Positions 43,570 to 49,238 of a stretch of 49,238 nt of DNA are shown one piece after another. The number at the start of each line of letters is the position of its first letter. Position 1 is the stretch's first letter. Below the pieces are notes generated by a model. That model was not told where the DNA came from, made no database searches, and saw only the letters and a program-made list of their open reading frames with translations. Source of the DNA: Oscillospiraceae bacterium (GTDB lineage: Bacteria; Bacillota; Clostridia; Oscillospirales; Ruminococcaceae). Both the position numbers and the translations under genes were made by a program. Location of the stretch: assembly GCA_009778065.1 (NCBI GenBank), contig WRKM01000023.1, forward strand, positions 1 through 49,238, read 5' to 3'.

Positions 43570-44682
43570 ATGAATAGTTATTTAAGAACTTATAGAATCA
43601 AACTGAAAACACTGTCGCCCGTTCATATCGGCGGCGGGGTTAAGGTCGGGAAAAAAGAGTATATTTACGATAAGGCAAGGCAGTTGGTATATTTCCCAAA
43701 TACAGTGAAATTAATTGAAGCTTTAAAATCCCGAAGTTTGCTCGCCGAATATGAGGCATTTATACTCGGCAGGCAGGGGGATTTGCATAGGTTTTTGTTA
43801 GAAAACGGCGTTGAATACGGCGGATTTAGCGGTGAAGCTATTTCTGTTAAAGGTGTTACGGACGAAAGGTTCAATGAAATACATACTTTTATTAAAGACG
43901 CTTACGGCGAGCCTTACATTCCCGGAAGCAGTCTCAAAGGTGCGTTTCGCACGGTGATACTAAATGACATGGCTTATAATGAGCGGAATAATAAGAGTCT
44001 GTTTAGTTTACCTCGCCCTAATAACGGCAGGTATAACAAATTTGACAGCTTGAGGGCAAACAAAAGCAATGAACAGAAACTGTTAAATGTTCTCGGACGT
44101 AATAATAACAGCGGCAACGCCGTGAACGATATTATGGCGGCGTTTCGATTCAGCGACAGCGAGCCTGTTTCAAGAAACGCTCTCACAATCTGCCGAAAAA
44201 TTGATTTAAGCATACAGGGGAACGAAAACCCCATTTCTACATTCAGGGAGTGCATAAAACCGGATGTAGAAATAAAGTTCTCGCTTACTGTCGATAGCAA
44301 ACTCACCCAAAAAACCGTGCTTAGTGATTTATTTGAAATCGGCAAAGGCGGTTCAAGCCGATTTATGCAGATGTTGGATTGTTTTAATAATGATTATTTC
44401 AACGAGTTTGAGCGGTTTTTTGAAGAGGTCGCACCCTTTTACCCTAATATGCTTTTTATCGGCGGCGGCGTAGGCTTTTTGAACAAAACTATGCTTTTGG
44501 GGATGCTCGAAAAAGAAAAAAGGCTTGATTTTACTGCGGATTTTCTAACCAAGGCTTTTAGAAACGGGCATCACGAAGCGGATAAAAAACTCGGAGTATC
44601 CCCGCATATGCTGAAAACAACCATGTACAACGGCAATCGTTATGAAATCGGGCAATGTTTATTGGAGATTGAGGAGATTTAG
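43570..44682 (+). CDS. csm5: Csm5, cap RAMP of the type III-A complex
   Basis: 370 residues. RAMP motifs TLSPVHIGGGVKVGKKEYIY near the N-terminus and PYIPGSSLKGAFRTVIL around 115-130 identify Csm5, which binds the 3' end of the crRNA and recruits trimming nucleases. GGAGA lies 4 nt before the ATG. The stop is 3 nt from the first CRISPR repeat, so there is no room for a separate leader between them. Confidence 0.95.
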   Translation: MNSYLRTYRIKLKTLSPVHIGGGVKVGKKEYIYDKARQLVYFPNTVKLIEALKSRSLLAEYEAFILGRQGDLHRFLLENGVEYGGFSGEAISVKGVTDERFNEIHTFIKDAYGEPYIPGSSLKGAFRTVILNDMAYNERNNKSLFSLPRPNNGRYNKFDSLRANKSNEQKLLNVLGRNNNSGNAVNDIMAAFRFSDSEPVSRNALTICRKIDLSIQGNENPISTFRECIKPDVEIKFSLTVDSKLTQKTVLSDLFEIGKGGSSRFMQMLDCFNNDYFNEFERFFEEVAPFYPNMLFIGGGVGFLNKTMLLGMLEKEKRLDFTADFLTKAFRNGHHEADKKLGVSPHMLKTTMYNGNRYEIGQCLLEIEEI

Positions 44683-44685
44683 GCG

Positions 44686-45732
44686 GTTTAACATATCAGT
44701 TCCCCGAGAGGGGACGGAAACCACCGCCCCTTTGAGGACAGATATCATGGATTGGACAAATTTAATAGAACAGTTCCCCGTGAGGGGACGGAAACGCTTT
44801 TGTTTGGTGGCGGCTAATTTCTTTTTTCGTCAATTTAACATATAGGTTCCCCGTGAGGGGACGGAAACGCGTGTAAGTCCATCATGTTTTCTAACCATTC
44901 CATTTAACATATCAGTTCCCCGAGAGGGGACGGAAACTGCAAGGCTGTACCCCTCGAAGTATACCGCTTTGAAATTTAACATATCAGTTCCCCGAGAGGG
45001 GACGGAAACTCTTCAAAAAATTTGTTCATTTTAAAATCCTCCATTTAACATATCAGTTCCCCGAGAGGGGACGGAAACTATTTTTTTGTTGAAATCTGCC
45101 TTGCTCACAATTATTCATTTAACATATCAGTTCCCCGAGAGGGGACGGAAACTTTGGAGGAAAACACAATGAAAAAAATTACAAAAATTTAACATATCAG
45201 TTCCCCGAGAGGGGACGGAAACTTAAAACCTCCGCCCTATAAGTAGATAATACTATTATTTAACATATCAGTTCCCCGAGAGGGGACGGAAACTGTTATA
45301 CCATACTTATCGGCTATTTCTGACACCGTTAAAATTTAACATATCAGTTCCCCGAGAGGGGACGGAAACATTATCGCCTTTCTTGTTGTTGTCTTAAATT
45401 TCTGATTTAACATATCAGTTCCCCGAGAGGGGACGGAAACCGTGTTTGTCGTTCATGATATAGATTTTATTTTGCGCATTTAACATATCAGTTCCCCGAG
45501 AGGGGACGGAAACAATGATGTTTGCGTGAGTGTTTAAAGTATCAGTATTTAACATATCAGTTCCCCGAGAGGGGACGGAAACATTTCCGTTTCTTTATCG
45601 CTCGTGCTGAAACTCTCGAATTTAACATATCAGTTCCCCGAGAGGGGACGGAAACTGTCTTTCATATTGACACCTCCAAAAATTTATGATATACTAATTT
45701 AACATATCAGTTCCCCGAGAGGGGACGGAAAC
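44686..45732 (+). CRISPR. CRISPR array 1, 15 repeats and 14 spacers
   Basis: The 36-nt repeat reads ATTTAACATATCAG, then TTCCCCGAGAGGGGA, then CGGAAAC. Repeats start at 44686, 44760, 44833, 44902, 44974, 45043, 45117, 45187, 45258, 45334, 45405, 45478, 45547, 45620 and 45697. Spacers are 33-41 nt and all different. The first three repeats vary (G for A at base 1 in R1; AATAGAACAG and GTGAG in R2; TATAGG and GTGAG in R3); the other twelve are identical. The repeat folds as UCCCC-GAGA-GGGGA and ends in GAAAC, the usual type III form, so crRNAs come from the plus strand. Several spacers are antisense to ribosome-binding sites. Confidence 0.99.
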
Positions 45733-45734
45733 AT

Positions 45735-46139
45735 AATAATTTTCAAGCAATAATTATTGCCGCCCAAGCCTTAAAAGCCGAAGCGAAAGAATACGGCATC
45801 GACTTAACGATTAATAACGATGGAACAATCACCTTTTACCACGGCACGAGCCAAAAGAAAGCAGATAAAATACTTTTTGTAGGCTTTGAGAGAAACACAT
45901 TCTTCTCTCATAGTCTGGAAGTAACGGGATACGGTAATGAGCCGCCTGAGTATTATACAAAAGTTAAAAACAAAAATGGTGTTGTGTTAAGTGCTGATAT
46001 CGACTGTAGACATATAGAATCCGTTAGTGGAATCGGGGGGGTGAGAACTATAAGCCTAATACCACAGTTTACATTAATTAGTATAAATGAAATAACTGAT
46101 AAAAAGAAAGGGGGTGATATAATATGTCTAAAACAATAG
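45735..46139 (+). pseudogene. 5'-truncated ADP-ribosyltransferase-like gene fragment
   Basis: The frame is open from the last repeat of array 1 to a TAG at 46137-46139 (134 codons) with no start codon or ribosome site of its own. It reads FQAIIIAAQALKAEAKEYGI, then GTITFYHGTSQKKADKILFV. The pattern YHGTS..KADKIL..GF followed by a short strand and FFS is the opening of ADP-ribosyltransferase toxins (H of the H-Y-E type), often found as C-terminal modules of phage or toxin proteins. The upstream part of the protein is missing and replaced by CRISPR repeat. The last 16 nt overlap the Fic gene. Confidence 0.6.
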
Positions 46140-46684
46140 ACGAACAAAGCAAAGAAAAAGCGTATAAGCTATACGATAGCGGCGAAATTACAAAAATAGA
46201 AGTAGGGACAGTTAAAGGATTGTGCCAAATTCATCAATACATTTTTGATGGACTGTTTGGTTTTGCCGGAGAAATCAGAAGTAAAAATATATCAAAAGGA
46301 AACTTCAGATTCGCAAGTGCCTTATACCTTAAAGATGTTTTGTCGTCGGTAGAAGCTATGCCCGAAAGTGCATATGAAGAAATCATTGCAAAATACGTTG
46401 AGATGAATGTGGCACATCCTTTTATGGAGGGCAACGGCAGAAGTACTCGGATTTGGCTTGACTTGATTCTGAAAAAGAATCTGCGGCTTTGTGTAGACTG
46501 GTCACAGGTTGGCAAGAACGCATATTTGTCTGCTATGGAAAGAAGTCCGGTAAACGATTTAGAAATTCGGGAGTTGTTGCGTGGCGCGTTAACTGATAGA
46601 ATTGATGATAGGGAAGTTTATATGAAGGGAGTTGACCGTTCGTACTATTATGAAGAAGATGGCAATGACAATGGCGAAGATTAA
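46124..46684 (+). CDS. Fic-domain AMP-transferase
   Basis: 186 residues. The Fic motif [12 protein letters not shown] is intact (H98), preceded by the helix [20 protein letters not shown] usual for the substrate-side flap. Fic enzymes add AMP (or another nucleotide part) to a Tyr, Ser or Thr of a target protein and often work as toxins restrained by a small antitoxin. No separate antitoxin gene is evident beside it; the start overlaps the ADP-ribosyltransferase-like fragment. A GGGGGTG ribosome site is 7-8 nt before the ATG. It lies between the two CRISPR arrays. Confidence 0.92.
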   Translation: MSKTIDEQSKEKAYKLYDSGEITKIEVGTVKGLCQIHQYIFDGLFGFAGEIRSKNISKGNFRFASALYLKDVLSSVEAMPESAYEEIIAKYVEMNVAHPFMEGNGRSTRIWLDLILKKNLRLCVDWSQVGKNAYLSAMERSPVNDLEIRELLRGALTDRIDDREVYMKGVDRSYYYEEDGNDNGED

Positions 46685-46782
46685 ATATTGAGAGGGGTGA
46701 TAATCGCATAAGCTCGCACTATACTTATCAGCGCAGAAGAACTTAACAAAAAATATTTGAAATTTGAAAGGGGTATTTAACA

Positions 46783-47172
46783 ATGAGTAATAATAATAAG
46801 AATAAGAGTGATTTTTACAGCAGGCATAAACAACACCAAGCAGACAAGGACAGCTCGGCTAAAATAGCTTCAGCTGTGATAATAGCAATGTTTATATTAG
46901 CAGCACAGGTAGGCGGGGAGTTTATAGCGGGGTTGTTTGTAATTGTTGCAATAGTAGCAATCATATGGTTTTTGGTATCTTGTGCAAGTTCCGCTGACAA
47001 AAATGAGATTCCAAAAGCTTATAGAAACTCATCTAATATCGCAGAATGTTCTAAGAAGCGGATGCAAGTACAGGCAAAGCATGATTTCCCCAAACCGGGA
47101 GAAAACAAGCAGTGTGATGATGAGATTAGAAAAATCAATCAAGAATACTGGGGACATGATTGTTGCCGTTAA
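46783..47172 (+). CDS. Small two-helix membrane protein between the arrays
   Basis: 129 residues. A polar Asn/Lys-rich head, two hydrophobic segments (IASAVIIAMFILAAQVGGEF and FIAGLFVIVAIVAIIWFLV), a VSCASS stretch and a polar Cys-containing tail ending GHDCCR. GAAAGGGG lies about 9 nt before the ATG. No family recognised. It may be a partner of the Fic protein or cargo of the same inserted segment. A short protein-like scrap (SSHYTYQRRRT) can be read in the 98-bp gap before it. Confidence 0.6.
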   Translation: MSNNNKNKSDFYSRHKQHQADKDSSAKIASAVIIAMFILAAQVGGEFIAGLFVIVAIVAIIWFLVSCASSADKNEIPKAYRNSSNIAECSKKRMQVQAKHDFPKPGENKQCDDEIRKINQEYWGHDCCR

Positions 47173-47207
47173 CTAAGGATATCGGGGACACGATTGAGTA
47201 CAAAAAC

Positions 47208-47233
47208 ACTCCCCCAACGCTTGTTGGGGGAGT
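47208..47233 (-). terminator. Hairpin terminator for the S24 fragment
   Basis: ACTCCCCCAAC (47208-47218) and GTTGGGGGAGT (47223-47233), 11 bp with a 4-nt loop. The T-run lies on the minus strand (GTTTTTG), so it ends transcription coming from 47254-47442. Confidence 0.8.
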
Positions 47234-47253
47234 ATAAAAAAATATTCAATATG

Positions 47254-47442
47254 TCATAATAAATTATATCCGAGTGTTTGAGTACAACCTATTACTTCGC
47301 CAAAGGTATGCAGATAATCTTCTGTACAAATTTCAATACTGTTACAATCGGGATTATCGGATACAAGCCAGATTTTTCGACAGTCATAATTCATCTTAAG
47401 GCGTTTACAGTAACCATCTCCATTTAAACTAAAAAGTCCGAA
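47254..47442 (-). pseudogene. 5'-truncated S24 (LexA/CI-like) repressor fragment
   Basis: On the minus strand 62 codons end at a TGA (47256-47254). They read FGLFSLNGDGYCKRLKMNYD, then IWLVSDNPDCNSIEICTEDY and FGEVIG, the C-terminal strand set of S24 peptidase repressors (the catalytic Lys region YCKRL, then the SDNP motif). The 5' part, with the helix-turn-helix and catalytic Ser, is missing, and the break falls exactly at the first repeat of array 2. Phage repressors and SOS regulators carry this domain. Confidence 0.65.
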
Positions 47443-47690
47443 TTTAATAGAACAGTTCCCCGAGAGGGGACGGAGAAGTTCGTTCGCCTTCCTTAATCTC
47501 GTTCATGCACTCTATTATAATAGAACAGTTCCCCGTGAGGGGACGGAAACATCATAAAAAAACCTTTCAAAACTTATTAATGCCATTTAACATATCAGTT
47601 CCCCGAGAGGGGACGGAAACATGTTTCCGATTGCTGTTATCAAAGCCGCTGTTGCAATTATTTAACATATCAGTTCCCCGTGAGGGGACA
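47442..47690 (+). CRISPR. CRISPR array 2, 4 degenerate repeats and 3 spacers
   Basis: Same repeat family and strand as array 1. Repeats at about 47442 (variant AATAGAACAG, 3' end spoiled to CGGAGAAG), 47515 (variant TAGAACAG with GTGAG), 47585 (perfect standard repeat) and 47660 (GTGAG, last bases lost: GGGGACAATC). Spacers are 34-39 nt. The variant TAGAACAG/GTGAG type also occurs as R2 of array 1, showing common origin. The Csm6 start follows 29 nt after the last repeat. Confidence 0.95.
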
Positions 47691-47718
47691 ATCAATAATT
47701 AACGAGGAGTTTTAGTGC

Positions 47719-49035
47719 ATGAATAATTATGTGCTTTTTTCGCCGGTTGGTATGACCGACCCTATTCGAGATGGACATGACGGACCTTTGCTTCATATTG
47801 TCCGCTATTTTAAGCCCTCAAAGGTTTATATATTCCTCACCGCCGAGATGGAGAAAATAGATAGTTTAACAGATTGCTATTCAAAGGCTGTTAAATATCT
47901 ATCGCCTGATTGTGAAGTTGAAAAGCTTCGTTCCGGCATTGAAGACCCATCTGATTTTGATGCGTTTCATCTTTTATTTGGGGAAAAAATAACTCGAATC
48001 AACAATGAAAACCCCGGTGCAGAAATACTGCTGAATGTCAGTTCGGGAACGCCGCAGATTATATCTGCCCTTTGTTTGGAAGCGATTACTCATAATGCGG
48101 ATAACTTGACACCTATTCAAGTTCGCACTCACACTAAAGTGGCAAATGCGGAAATCAAGCATTTTGACCCTAAAAAAGACGATGTTATAAATGAAATGGA
48201 AAATTACCTGTTTGATGCAGACATAAAAGCGGATAACCGTTGTCATAAACCCGATTTACTTGCATTTAAGAGGAGCATGATTAAAAATCAACTCAAAGCC
48301 TTGGTATTAAGCTTTGAGTATAAAGGTGCATATGAGCTTGCAAATAAAAACACCCGTTTAATTAAAAACGAGCGTTTGGAGTTATTACTTCTACACGCTT
48401 ATCGCCGCAGTCTCCCCGATGTGGCAGGCGCGGAAAAAGCGGCGCGTGAACTTAAAATGTATAATAAATTATACCCCGTTCAAAATAATGCCGCAAAAAA
48501 GGTTTGTGAATATTTTCTTGCAGCAAAATTACGTGCGTACAGAGGCGAATTGACGGATTTTATACTTAGAACGAGCGCACTCACGGAGCATTTATTAAGA
48601 GAAGATATTGCAAAAAAAGTTGGCGGGCTTGACAAAATTGCAAGCAAAAACAGAAAAGGCGTATGGAATTTAGATGAATATAAAAGTGAGGAAAAAATCC
48701 CGGGTTTAAGAGAGCATTTGAATAAAGAGTTTCGCAGTGAATTTAATTATGAACGCACGGGAATAACCGCATGGGAGATTATAGCAGAGTACATAGAACT
48801 GACGGGATATGAGAGCTTGTTAAAAATAAAAAATAATAGAAATTATGCCGCACACGACCTCGATTCAATCACGGAAAGCGATTTAGAAAGGCTCGGTATT
48901 AAAAAACCGGAAGCGTTATTAAACGATTTTGAAGTTTTAATTAAAAGGATTTATGGCGAGCATATAAAGCCGTCTGTTTTCAATATTTTTGAAACTCTTA
49001 ATAAATGGGTTATTAATGAGTTGGATTTTGCCTAA
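47719..49035 (+). CDS. csm6: Csm6, cyclic-oligoadenylate-activated RNase (CARF-HEPN)
   Basis: 438 residues. The N-terminal CARF domain has the ligand loop NVSSGTPQIIS (106-116). The C-terminal HEPN domain holds the RNase motif R374-NYAA-H379 (Rx4H) and a helical bundle (LRTSALTEHLLREDIAKKVG). Cas10 makes cyclic oligoadenylate on target recognition; it binds the CARF domain and turns on non-specific RNA cleavage by HEPN. GAGGAG lies 9 nt before the ATG. The gene is separated from the cas operon by both arrays and may be read with them; no promoter is obvious before it. Which cyclic ligand is bound cannot be told. Confidence 0.95.
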   Translation: MNNYVLFSPVGMTDPIRDGHDGPLLHIVRYFKPSKVYIFLTAEMEKIDSLTDCYSKAVKYLSPDCEVEKLRSGIEDPSDFDAFHLLFGEKITRINNENPGAEILLNVSSGTPQIISALCLEAITHNADNLTPIQVRTHTKVANAEIKHFDPKKDDVINEMENYLFDADIKADNRCHKPDLLAFKRSMIKNQLKALVLSFEYKGAYELANKNTRLIKNERLELLLLHAYRRSLPDVAGAEKAARELKMYNKLYPVQNNAAKKVCEYFLAAKLRAYRGELTDFILRTSALTEHLLREDIAKKVGGLDKIASKNRKGVWNLDEYKSEEKIPGLREHLNKEFRSEFNYERTGITAWEIIAEYIELTGYESLLKIKNNRNYAAHDLDSITESDLERLGIKKPEALLNDFEVLIKRIYGEHIKPSVFNIFETLNKWVINELDFA

Positions 49036-49044
49036 CTTAAAAAA

Positions 49045-49069
49045 CTCCCCCTTTTTCATAGTGGGGGAG
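49045..49069 (+). terminator. Hairpin after csm6
   Basis: CTCCCCC (49045-49051) and GGGGGAG (49063-49069) pair around an 11-nt loop that begins with TTTTT. The run after the stem (GCGTTTGCGTTTG) is only partly T-rich. Confidence 0.6.
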
Positions 49070-49079
49070 GCGTTTGCGT

Positions 49080-49108
49080 TTGTTTTTCCGCTGAACAAGT
49101 GATATAAT
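49080..49108 (+). promoter_or_regulatory. Promoter of the gene at the right edge
   Basis: TTGTTT (49080-49085), 17 bp, TATAAT (49103-49108). Confidence 0.6.
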
Positions 49109-49181
49109 CGTGAGTCTGAATAATCATCCGTGTAATTGCCAATAATCTCCATAAGGAAAAAACAAATTGGAGGTTATGAAA

Positions 49182-49238
49182 ATGAAACAATCAAAAAAGA
49201 TACTCACGGAAAAAGAAATGGAATTAGTACAACTTTTA
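49182..49238 (+). CDS. Start of a gene cut by the window edge
   Basis: From the ATG at 49182 (MKQSKKILTEKEMELVQLL) the frame is open to the last base; GGAGG lies 8 nt upstream. An in-frame ATG at 49176 is too close to it. Too short to name; the lysine-rich, helical opening would fit a small regulator. Confidence 0.6.
   Translation, partial: MKQSKKILTEKEMELVQLL

Noticed and set aside
44642-44845. Plus-strand ORFs across CRISPR repeats (also 47505-47702)
   Set aside because: They contain translated CRISPR repeat (VPREGTET, FPVRGRK); array sequence, not genes.
44683-49035. Adaptation genes cas1/cas2 or a ring nuclease around the arrays
   Set aside because: I looked for Cas1/Cas2 and stand-alone CARF ring-nuclease motifs in all reading frames supplied and saw none in the window.

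Overview
The window looks like a piece of a Clostridia-type Firmicutes chromosome, most like gut or rumen Oscillospirales-related bacteria. This is inferred from gene content, AT-rich intergenic DNA, strong AGGAGG ribosome sites and clear sigma-A promoters (TTGACA, 17 bp, TATAAT). It carries GLUG-repeat and CDxC-repeat surface proteins, a cellulase-like lipoprotein, an AgrCA-like sensor pair, LuxC/LuxE homologues and a type III-A CRISPR-Cas locus. No rRNA, ribosomal protein or other taxonomic marker is present, so the assignment is tentative.

Layout. 1-4.6 kb: 3' part of a GLUG surface protein, a chemoreceptor, and a GH5-family lipoprotein that has lost its acid/base residue. 4.6-8.0 kb (minus): an ABC-2 exporter (permease, ATPase) and its TetR repressor, with two operators around the promoter. 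8.1-14.9 kb (minus): an AT-rich island in which a 1135-residue secreted CBM2/thrombospondin-3/VWA protein is followed by a string of small membrane-anchored or Cys-rich proteins and gene scraps, laid out like a polymorphic toxin-immunity locus. 15.0-18.2 kb: a stefin-like small protein, a DUF5085-like protein, and a LytTR regulator and GHKL kinase with a possible 13-residue peptide gene between them. 18.3-25.8 kb: a zinc-ribbon/membrane/solute-binding fusion, a diguanylate cyclase, and a 1379-residue surface protein with CDxC repeats and a Thr-rich stalk. 26.0-34.8 kb: luxE and luxC homologues separated by an alpha-2-macroglobulin-like gene and a MEMO-like lipoprotein gene; a copied luxE/luxC junction suggests these two were inserted. 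34.8-37.4 kb: tRNA-Ser(CGA), a decayed tRNA-like copy, and a two-gene unit of a 125-residue unknown plus a SAMHD1/dGTPase-like HD enzyme.

38.2-49.0 kb: a complete type III-A interference module driven by one strong promoter (cas6, cas10/csm1, csm2, csm3, csm4, csm5), a 15-repeat array starting 3 nt after csm5, a 1.7-kb segment (ADP-ribosyltransferase-like fragment, Fic protein, small membrane protein, S24 repressor fragment), a second 4-repeat array of the same repeat family, and csm6. Cas10 keeps both the HD and GGDD motifs, Csm3 keeps its RNase Asp, and Csm6 keeps CARF and HEPN motifs. The expected scheme is therefore crRNA-guided RNA cleavage, Cas10 DNase activity and cyclic-oligoadenylate signalling to Csm6. 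No cas1/cas2 genes are seen.

The best leads are: the CRISPR array split by a toxin-like segment bounded by truncated genes; spacers antisense to ribosome-binding sites; a putative pseudoknotted leader RNA shared by csm5 and the GH5 gene; and the HD two-gene unit beside the CRISPR locus.
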